Shown here: piece after piece, positions 47,108-52,438 of the stretch | How the letters are laid out: each line of letters begins with the position of its first letter | Numbering within the stretch: position 1 is the stretch's first letter | IMG/VR virus record: IMGVR_UViG_3300010054_000044 | Coordinates: 1 to 52,438 of that record | DNA: 52,438 nucleotides | DNA from: a virus | Strand: one strand, 5' to 3' | The notes under the pieces: generated by a model | What the model saw: the letters and a program-made list of their open reading frames with translations, nothing else | Databases searched by the model: none | What the model was told of the DNA's origin: nothing | Made by a program: the position numbers and the translations under genes

Positions 47108-47608
47108 ATGCACGAGAGACTAAAAGAGTTAGCGGAGCGGCTGACCAAACCAGGCAGCAAATGCCAGCACTTAAGCATGTCTGAAGTGCACGAGTTGAGC
47201 GAGGCAGTGCTAGAGCTGCTTGAGAAGCCTGCCATCATTGAAACCAAGCAAGTGTTTGCCGTCATCCAGAACGCAGATGGCACAGAAGGCCGTGGGCCAA
47301 ATTACGTGATGGCGGTATGCGAGGCGGAGTCAACGGCTCACCGCTTGGGAAAAGGTAAAGACGTTCAAGGCTCGGATTGCGGAATTGTACCGACAGTAGC
47401 GATACGAATTAGCAACCATCCGTATGCCACGCCCTGCTCTTGGCTAGCACCGTGTCGAATATACGAGCCCAATGGCAAAGACAGAGCAGCTGAACGAGAA
47501 CTCCAGCATCAACGAGCTGCAAAAAAGCGGAAGCAAGACGCCCTAGAGCGGGCCAAAGCGGCAGGACTAAGCGACGAGGACATTAAGGCGTTGAGTATTA
47601 ATGATTAA
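47108..47608 (+). CDS. Early protein, unknown
   Basis: A 166-residue protein from the ATG at 47108 (GGGAG upstream). The N-terminal helix MHERLKELAERLTK is followed by a central mixed domain with Cys at several positions (NHPYATPCSWLAPCRIYEP) and a basic coiled-coil tail ending LSDEDIKALSIND. I do not recognise it. Its end overlaps the convergent membrane-protein gene by 11 bases. Confidence 0.6.
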   Translation: MHERLKELAERLTKPGSKCQHLSMSEVHELSEAVLELLEKPAIIETKQVFAVIQNADGTEGRGPNYVMAVCEAESTAHRLGKGKDVQGSDCGIVPTVAIRISNHPYATPCSWLAPCRIYEPNGKDRAAERELQHQRAAKKRKQDALERAKAAGLSDEDIKALSIND

Positions 47609-47858
47609 CTTCTGGAGCTGCTTTAGGGATGGAGCCGAGCATCGCACCCAAACTGGCCCAACCGACGTTTGCTGACACTTCACAGAATGTAGCAATTGTG
47701 ATGCCGAAATTTTTAAGCATGACGGTACCCTCCTCATCGGGATGTTTGCCCGAACCAGTGTTGCTTAGTAGCCAATTTTTACCCAAGTGGAGCAATAAGC
47801 AGAGAAAAATCAGCAAGAGGAAGAGCCAAGGATAAGTGGCGATAAGGCCCACCCACAT
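47598..47858 (-). CDS. Small membrane protein whose start region pairs with its own 3' end
   Basis: An 86-residue protein on the minus strand, against the operon. A strongly hydrophobic N-terminal helix (residues 3-25, WLFLLLIFLCLLLHLG) precedes a polar loop and a weaker hydrophobic segment (about 48-78). The start is ATG at 47858 (or GTG two codons on), inside a 16-base sequence that is the exact reverse complement of the sequence encoding IPKAA near its end. It could be a toxin- or holin-like protein under fold-back control. Confidence 0.55.
   Translation of the reverse strand: MWVGLIATYPWLFLLLIFLCLLLHLGKNWLLSNTGSGKHPDEEGTVMLKNFGITIATFCEVSANVGWASLGAMLGSIPKAAPEVNH
47616..47631. repeat. Inverted repeat, left arm
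   Basis: AGCTGCTTTAGGGATG, the perfect reverse complement of 47856-47871. No target-site duplication is seen beside it. Confidence 0.85.
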
Positions 47859-47871
47859 CCCTAAAGCAGCT
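47856..47871. repeat. Inverted repeat, right arm
   Basis: CATCCCTAAAGCAGCT; on the minus strand it supplies the AGGG and ATG at the start of the membrane-protein gene. Confidence 0.85.
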
Positions 47872-47973
47872 GAACCTATATTAACAGAGCCTCACTCAAT
47901 TATCAATAACAAAACCAAATGTCAATAATTATTTTTTTCATCTTAAAAACAGCTATTGATCGAGACAAGGCGT

Positions 47974-49656
47974 ATGAATATAAAGGATATTTTTCATTTC
48001 CACCTATTCTGTGGCCTAGGTGGCGGCGCGCTTGGCTTCAATCGCGGCCATGCCCGCGTTGGCAACACGGAAGCCAAATTCCAATGCCTGGGCGGCATCG
48101 ATGTAGACCCGGGTGCTATCGCTGACTTTCAGCGGCTCACCGGTACCCCCGGCACTGTGCTGGATATGTTCAGCCGCGACCAGTACGAAGCCTTTCATGG
48201 TCACGAGCCACCCAGCGACTGGAAGGAAGCTACGCCTGCCGATATCCATGCTGCAGCAGGCAATCAGCGCCCCAACATCATCTTTCTGAGCGCGCCATGT
48301 AAAGGATTCAGCGGTCTACTCTCACAGACACGCAGCACCACGCCCAAGTATCAGGCACTGAACCAGCTCACTGTTCGCGGTATGTGGCTAGCACTTGAAG
48401 CCTGGGCCGACGACCCGCCCGAGCTGATCATTTTCGAGAACGTGCCACGCATTGCCAGCCGTGGCCGAGAGCTGCTGAATAAAATCGCTAGCATGCTGCA
48501 GCGCTATGGCTATCACATTGCTGAAACCACACACGACTGCGGCGAGATCGGCCATCTGGCGCAGTCTCGCAAGCGCTTCCTACTGGTGGCACGCCACGCT
48601 GAGAAAGTGCCGCCCTTCCTGTATGAGCCTATCAAGCGGCCGCTTCGCGCCGTGGGGGACGTACTTGGTCAAATGCCGTTGCCTGGTGATGAGCTGGCTG
48701 GACCTATGCACCGCGTGCCTCGCTTGCAGTGGAAAACATGGGTGCGCCTAGCGTTTGTAGAAGCCGGTAGCGATTGGCGTTCACTTAACAAGCTAGCGGT
48801 CGAGGATGGCTACCTGAGTGACTACCTCATCGTGCCCGAATATCGTTCAGGCTACATGGGCGTGAACCAATGGCATGAACCCATGGGCACCGTGGCGGGA
48901 CGCAGCACGCCCACCAACGGCGCGTTTAGCATTGCTGATCCTCGATTCAACCAGTCAGCCAAGTGGAAGGATGGGCAAGCCTACGGCGTGCGGCGATGGG
49001 ATGGCTCTACCGGTGCCATTACGGGCCAGCAGTCGCCCGGGCAAGGTGCATTTGCTGTCGCTGACCCACGCCGCAAAGGCCCCACCTATGGCAAGTACGC
49101 TATCACGCCATGGGATCAATCCACCGGCACCGTCATATCAGGTAGCACCACTGGCCAGGGAGCTTTTGGCGTTGCTGATCCGCGCCCGGGGCTGAGCCGG
49201 TCGAAGGGTGATCACTATTTGACCGCTGGCCACTACGGCGTTGTGCCGTGGCAATCATCGTGTGGTGCCGTTTCGACATCCGCTGGCCATGACAATGGCA
49301 ATTGGTCGGTAGCTGACCCTCGCTTGCCTGATCCCAACGACAAGCTGGTGGCCGTGATTCGCGCACTCGACGGCACCTGGCACCGCCCCTTTACCACTTT
49401 TGAACTGGCCGCCCTTCAGGGGCTGGTGGACCCCTGCGAACATCTGGAACTTGAGGGCTTGAGCGATAGCGCTTGGCGTGAGCGTATCGGCAACGCGGTG
49501 CCCGCACCTGCGGCTGAAGCTATTGCAAACGTGATGGGTACCACTTTGCTGCTGGCTTGGTCTGGAGAAACCTTCGCGCTGGGCAGTACGCCCATCTGGG
49601 TGCGGAATGTCGCTGCCAGCCTATCGCTTCAACAGCCGAGCCACATCATTAACTAA
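47974..49656 (+). CDS. DNA C5-cytosine methyltransferase with repeat-built recognition region
   Basis: A 560-residue protein. Motif I is LFCGLGGGALGF, motif IV SAPCKGFSG (catalytic Cys), motif VI ENVPRI, motif VIII QSRKRFLLVA, and motif X RIGNAVPAPAAEAIANVMG. Between VIII and X, residues about 295-455 hold four tandem modules ending in ADPR (SIADPR, AVADPR, GVADPR, SVADPR) with YGV-W-STG cores. The ATG at 47974 follows AAGG closely. No restriction enzyme is seen, so it likely protects phage DNA. Confidence 0.9.
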   Translation: MNIKDIFHFHLFCGLGGGALGFNRGHARVGNTEAKFQCLGGIDVDPGAIADFQRLTGTPGTVLDMFSRDQYEAFHGHEPPSDWKEATPADIHAAAGNQRPNIIFLSAPCKGFSGLLSQTRSTTPKYQALNQLTVRGMWLALEAWADDPPELIIFENVPRIASRGRELLNKIASMLQRYGYHIAETTHDCGEIGHLAQSRKRFLLVARHAEKVPPFLYEPIKRPLRAVGDVLGQMPLPGDELAGPMHRVPRLQWKTWVRLAFVEAGSDWRSLNKLAVEDGYLSDYLIVPEYRSGYMGVNQWHEPMGTVAGRSTPTNGAFSIADPRFNQSAKWKDGQAYGVRRWDGSTGAITGQQSPGQGAFAVADPRRKGPTYGKYAITPWDQSTGTVISGSTTGQGAFGVADPRPGLSRSKGDHYLTAGHYGVVPWQSSCGAVSTSAGHDNGNWSVADPRLPDPNDKLVAVIRALDGTWHRPFTTFELAALQGLVDPCEHLELEGLSDSAWRERIGNAVPAPAAEAIANVMGTTLLLAWSGETFALGSTPIWVRNVAASLSLQQPSHIIN

Positions 49657-49682
49657 AAAGTGACCCCTTAGCGAGGTGAAGC

Positions 49683-50126
49683 ATGAAACTGAATATCACA
49701 ACTCACATCATCGGTAATGACGAAAACGATAAACGCCCAATAGTCGCGGGAGGAAAAATCGAAATGGCCAGCGCCCTGGGCGACCTAAAAGCCGAAGTCA
49801 CCGAAGGTAAGCACAAAGGGCGCATCATAGAAGCCTTTGCTTGGCTCGCTTGCGGTGAAGAAAGCGCGACCATCAATATTACCGAGGCCTCAACAGGCCA
49901 CTGCCTTGAGCGCGTCCATGCTATTGCGGTCATCAACGGCAAACCATGTAGCGCAACAAAGCTACCGGACGAAGCCTTGTGGAACATGACGCCCAACTTT
50001 ATGGAAGCGGCCAAGAAAGCAGGTTTCCACCGCTTCGAGAAGGCAACCGATATAGAAGCCGATGTTCTTTTCAAGCGCATCGACGGCTTGCCGAAAATCA
50101 AAGCAACTGGATCACTGGTGGCATAG
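49683..50126 (+). CDS. Early protein next to the methyltransferase
   Basis: A 147-residue protein starting MKLNITTHIIGNDENDKRPI, mixed alpha/beta, with Cys at ACGEE and GHCLERV. AGGTG precedes the ATG. No family is recognised. It may be an accessory or anti-restriction protein, by proximity only. Confidence 0.55.
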   Translation: MKLNITTHIIGNDENDKRPIVAGGKIEMASALGDLKAEVTEGKHKGRIIEAFAWLACGEESATINITEASTGHCLERVHAIAVINGKPCSATKLPDEALWNMTPNFMEAAKKAGFHRFEKATDIEADVLFKRIDGLPKIKATGSLVA

Positions 50127-50133
50127 AAGAAAC

Positions 50134-50340
50134 ATGAGCTATTACCCCAAACCCACTATGTGCACGTCCTGCCGCCACGCCATAGCTGATTGTGGCCACC
50201 TGCCCTTTTCTTCAATGTCCATACTGAGCAAAAGCAAGCACCGCATTATCGTCAGCTGCACGGAGTACCAAGATGCTCGACCAGCTCCCGCACGCCAAGC
50301 GGATCGCCGAGATAGTCCGCAAACGGCGGCTTATTCCTGA
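50134..50340 (+). CDS. Small Cys-rich protein
   Basis: A 68-residue protein, MSYYPKPTMCTSCRHAIADC, then LPFSSMSIL and VSCTEYQ. The CxxC plus two further Cys fit a zinc site and a pattern seen in short early phage proteins. The C-terminal 20 residues overlap the next small gene in another frame. Confidence 0.6.
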   Translation: MSYYPKPTMCTSCRHAIADCGHLPFSSMSILSKSKHRIIVSCTEYQDARPAPARQADRRDSPQTAAYS

Positions 50341-50395
50341 TACGCCACGCTGGCGATTATCGACGCGATTATTCAAAGACTACCGCCGCCAATGA
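50273..50395 (+). CDS. Very small basic protein overlapping the previous gene
   Basis: A 40-residue, Arg/Lys-rich protein (MLDQLPHAKRIAEIVRKRRL) with CGGAG upstream. It overlaps the Cys-rich gene by 68 bases. The last codons lie in a hairpin, ACCGC/GCGGT, with T run. A real gene is plausible but not certain. Confidence 0.45.
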   Translation: MLDQLPHAKRIAEIVRKRRLIPDTPRWRLSTRLFKDYRRQ

Positions 50396-50419
50396 GCGGT
50401 TTTTTATTGCGAGGTGTTT

Positions 50420-50851
50420 ATGAGCGAACTAAAGCCATGTCCGTTCTGTGGAGGGAAAGCCGAGCTAGTTACCGGTGCTCCAGAATACTGGGTGAGATGC
50501 CTAACATGCGGCGCAAGTAGCGATACTACCGCGAGCAGTGAACGGGCTACCGATAATTGGAATCGTCGTCCAAGCCAAGAACCTGAGCATACGGCATGCC
50601 CCGAAGGTTACAGCTTGGTGCCCACCAAGATAACGGCAGAGTCTGGTCACAAGTATGCATTGATGGGCGCGTTTTCTGAGTCGATAACGCTGACTTGCCC
50701 TGACTGTGATACAGATGAGCCGGACGAGCATTGCGAAATTTGTAATGGCCTCGGGGAATACGAGCAATCGGTGGCTATTGAGTGGAACACCATCAAGCAT
50801 ATTCATGACCGAATAGTTTCTGCGTCAGCTCCACCAGGAGCGCCGTGTTAA
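50420..50851 (+). CDS. Lar-like restriction alleviation protein
   Basis: A 143-residue protein with the Lar zinc motif LKPCPFCGGKAEL, then RCLTCGASSDT and ATDNWNRR. The C-terminal part adds another CPDC/CEIC zinc pair. Lar of Rac protects unmodified DNA from type I restriction. Beside a methyltransferase it fits an anti-restriction block. The ATG at 50420 is preferred (GAGGTG upstream). Confidence 0.75.
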   Translation: MSELKPCPFCGGKAELVTGAPEYWVRCLTCGASSDTTASSERATDNWNRRPSQEPEHTACPEGYSLVPTKITAESGHKYALMGAFSESITLTCPDCDTDEPDEHCEICNGLGEYEQSVAIEWNTIKHIHDRIVSASAPPGAPC

Positions 50852-50872
50852 TTTTTCCCACCGATGAGTAGG

Positions 50873-50893
50873 CCGCCAACTGGCGGTTTTTTT
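50873..50893 (+). terminator. Terminator before the excision/integration genes
   Basis: CCGCC-AACT-GGCGG followed by seven T. Read-through would be needed for integrase expression from the early promoter. Confidence 0.9.
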
Positions 50894-50944
50894 GTGCCCG
50901 CAGGCCCTGCTCGGGCCTCGCTGTCCACCAAGGGAGACGCCATC

Positions 50945-51166
50945 ATGGACCTGTTATTAACGCCAGGTGAGATAGAAACCCTGACTGGCCGCAAGCGAAC
51001 CAAGGAGCAATGCGCCGCGCTTGATGCCATGGGGGTGCGCTGGAAGATCAACGCCAGCGGCGCACTGATCGTTGGTCGTCGGCATGTAGAGCAAGTGCTG
51101 TGCGGCGAGAACGTCAGCCAAACACCAGAAACCAAGCGACCTAATTTCGAGGCCTTACACGCATGA
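50945..51166 (+). CDS. DUF4224 protein, excisionase candidate
   Basis: A 73-residue protein, LLTPGEIETLTGRKRTKEQC, then MGVRWKINASGALIVGRRHV: the DUF4224 pattern of small proteins placed directly before phage integrases. A winged-helix-like fold and role in directionality of recombination are inferred from this context. Overlaps int by four bases. Confidence 0.75.
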   Translation: MDLLLTPGEIETLTGRKRTKEQCAALDAMGVRWKINASGALIVGRRHVEQVLCGENVSQTPETKRPNFEALHA

Positions 51167-52182
51167 CGCAGGAGAACCCAGGCATCCCCCGGGTGTATTG
51201 GAAAAGTGGCGCATGGCGCTATAAGTGCAACGCCCGCCAGAAGGCACTGGTGGGCAAAAGCTGGATACGCTTGGGAGAAACCGCCAAGGAAGCCCAAGCT
51301 GCCTATGAGCAGTGGCAAGAGCGGCTATTTCCCAAGGCAGGCATGGGCCGCATATTCGACCGTTATGAAGCGGAGATCATCCCCGCCAAGCCTGCCGAAG
51401 CGACACGACGCTCCAACCTGCAGGAGCTCAAAAAGCTGCGCGCTGTGTTTGCCGAGTGCGAGCCAGGCGATATAACGGTTCACGACATTTATCGTTATAT
51501 GGATGCCCGCGGCGTTCAGTCGAAAACGCAGGCCAACCACGAGTTGGCTCTGCTCAAACACATCTTCCGGTACGCCCAGCGCTGGGGAATCGTGGAACAC
51601 AACCCCGCCGATCCGGTGACCAAGTTCAAGCTCAAGCCACGTGACCGCTATATCACCCACGCAGAGTTTAGCCGCTTTCTAAAATTCACCTCTCCATGGG
51701 TACGTCGCTACGCCCTACTGAAATACAAAACCGGACTACGCCAACGTGACCTGCTCACCCTCCGACTGGATCAGCTCACTCCGGACGGCATCGTGTTACG
51801 CAGTAGCAAGGCAGGCAAGCAGGCCGTCATTCCCTGGGATGATGAGCTGAGGCGTTTAGTGCATGAGATAAAGGCCGACAATCTAGGTCGTGGCAAGCAA
51901 GGCCCCACGTTGTTCTGCAAGCGGGACGGTATGCCCTACAACAAGGATAAGTTTCACAGCCGCTGGCAGTACGGGATGCGTAAGGCAATGCATGAGGGCC
52001 ACGTCGAGCGGTTTACCGAGCATGATATCCGAGCCAAGCACGCGACCGATGCCGATGAGCAAGGCTATGACGCCATGACCAATTTGCAGCACAGCGACCG
52101 GCGAACGACTGAGGTCTATCTACGTGCTAAGCGGGTGTTGACGGTAAGCACGTTGGGGGCGGGAGAGTTCCTAGAAGATTAG
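51163..52182 (+). CDS. int: Tyrosine integrase
   Basis: A 339-residue protein. An N-terminal arm-binding domain is followed by a core-binding SAM-like domain (about residues 60-150). The catalytic set is Arg in KTGLRQRDLLTL, Lys in SSKAGK, His and Arg in FTEHDIRAKHATD, His in NLQHSDRR and Tyr in TTEVYLR. It lies next to the intact tRNA-Ser and coupled to the DUF4224 gene. Confidence 0.93.
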   Translation: MTQENPGIPRVYWKSGAWRYKCNARQKALVGKSWIRLGETAKEAQAAYEQWQERLFPKAGMGRIFDRYEAEIIPAKPAEATRRSNLQELKKLRAVFAECEPGDITVHDIYRYMDARGVQSKTQANHELALLKHIFRYAQRWGIVEHNPADPVTKFKLKPRDRYITHAEFSRFLKFTSPWVRRYALLKYKTGLRQRDLLTLRLDQLTPDGIVLRSSKAGKQAVIPWDDELRRLVHEIKADNLGRGKQGPTLFCKRDGMPYNKDKFHSRWQYGMRKAMHEGHVERFTEHDIRAKHATDADEQGYDAMTNLQHSDRRTTEVYLRAKRVLTVSTLGAGEFLED

Positions 52183-52217
52183 ACATTAGTCTATTATGCA
52201 CTGGTCTGGCTGGAGCA

Positions 52218-52247
52218 GTATAACGGTAGGTGTTCCCCTCGTTATAC
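52218..52247. promoter_or_regulatory. Candidate integrase arm-type sites, right end
   Basis: GTATAACG (52218-52225) and CGTTATAC (52240-52247) are exact inverted repeats; they mirror the pair inside attL. Confidence 0.45.
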
Positions 52248-52269
52248 TTTCACCTTTTTTCGTGCCTAG

Positions 52270-52307
52270 AAACGAGAAAAGGGAACCAGCTAAGTAGCTG
52301 ATTCCCT
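52270..52307 (-). terminator. Phage-supplied terminator for tRNA-Ser
   Basis: AGGGAACCAGCT (52280-52291) pairs with AGCTGATTCCCT (52296-52307), one wobble, followed on the minus strand by TTTTCTC. It lies just downstream of the tRNA 3' end and replaces the host terminator displaced to attL. Confidence 0.8.
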
Positions 52308-52315
52308 TCATATTC

Positions 52316-52377
52316 TGGCGGAGGGACAGGGATTCGAACCCTGGATAGGCTATTAACCTATGCCGGTTTTCAAGACC
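52316..52377 (-). repeat. attR: attR core within tRNA-Ser
   Basis: A 62-bp segment identical to 267-328. Its right edge, 52377, falls in the anticodon stem; bases to the right are the host 5' half of the tRNA. Confidence 0.95.
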
Positions 52378-52406
52378 GGTGCATTCAACCGCTCTGCCAT
52401 CCCTCC
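52316..52406 (-). tRNA. tRNA-Ser(UGA)
   Basis: A 91-base gene with encoded CCA. The acceptor stem is GGAGGGA/TCCCTCC, the anticodon loop holds TGA, the long class II variable arm is ATAGGTTAATAGCCTAT-like, and the T loop is GGTTCGAATCC. The 3' part comes from the phage and the 5' half from the host. It remains intact after integration. Confidence 0.97.
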
Positions 52407-52438
52407 GGCTTATGGGTGCGTATAATAACAGCTTCTCC

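Noticed and set aside
47616-47871. A transposon with 16-bp terminal inverted repeats
   Set aside because: No transposase, no target duplication, and one arm lies within codons while the other supplies the gene start; kept only as an alternative to fold-back control.
1-52438. CRISPR arrays
   Set aside because: No regularly spaced repeats of CRISPR size were seen; the short hairpins at 29944-30637 are too few and too short.

Overview
The window is almost entirely one temperate, podovirus-type prophage of about 52.05 kb (about 267 to 52315) integrated into a tRNA-Ser(UGA) gene. The intact tRNA is at 52316-52406 on the minus strand. A 62-bp copy of its 3' part at 267-328 marks the other end, with a tyrosine integrase next to the intact tRNA. 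Moderate to high GC, the tRNA sequence and the phage relatives suggest a gammaproteobacterial host, possibly Halomonas-like; this is inference because only about 270 bp and 32 bp of host DNA are visible.

Layout from left to right. (1) 329-3600 is cargo next to attL: a small secreted His/Cys-tailed protein, a secreted endonuclease I with an Excalibur domain, a proteasome-like Ntn hydrolase coupled to a small Ser-rich protein, and a small membrane protein. (2) 3594-29683 is the late morphogenesis operon on the minus strand. It runs terminase small subunit, terminase large subunit (split into two genes and carrying an intein), portal, scaffold, N4-gp56-type capsid, neck/tail tube, tailspike with S74 chaperone, DUF4214 protein, GNAT protein, ejection-type proteins and a 2,787-residue polyvalent protein. 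(3) 29721-32210 is a small gene and an HNH homing endonuclease among GNRA-loop hairpins, then holins and a GH108 endolysin, preceded by two terminators in a PR'/tR'-like position. (4) 32261-37760 is the leftward early operon: Cro-like, two small genes, O (with iterons), P, NinB, small zinc proteins, an HNH protein, RusA and a protein at the Q position. (5) 37780-40904 is immunity: operators, an S24 repressor, a RexAB-like pair and a secreted pair. (6) 40966-52182 is the rightward early operon: promoter with operators, a structured leader RNA, a Rad52-type annealing protein, DUF1351-like protein, DEDDh exonuclease, YfdP/YfdQ-like proteins, SSB, a repeat-containing C5 methyltransferase, Lar-like protein, DUF4224 excisionase candidate and integrase.

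The outstanding finding is in the terminase. An intein sits exactly in the Walker A motif of the ATPase gene, and its homing endonuclease (two HTH segments plus HNH) is encoded on the opposite strand of the intein, with its own Shine-Dalgarno and start. About 85% of the intein DNA is therefore open in both directions. The same terminase is split between ATPase and nuclease by a two-gene cassette that includes a Tad2/DUF2829-like anti-defence gene and carries near-identical 16-bp junctions. Other candidates are the RexAB-like pair beside the repressor, the prophage proteasome-like hydrolase, a membrane-protein gene whose start region is complementary to its own 3' end, and a closed structured RNA in the early leader.
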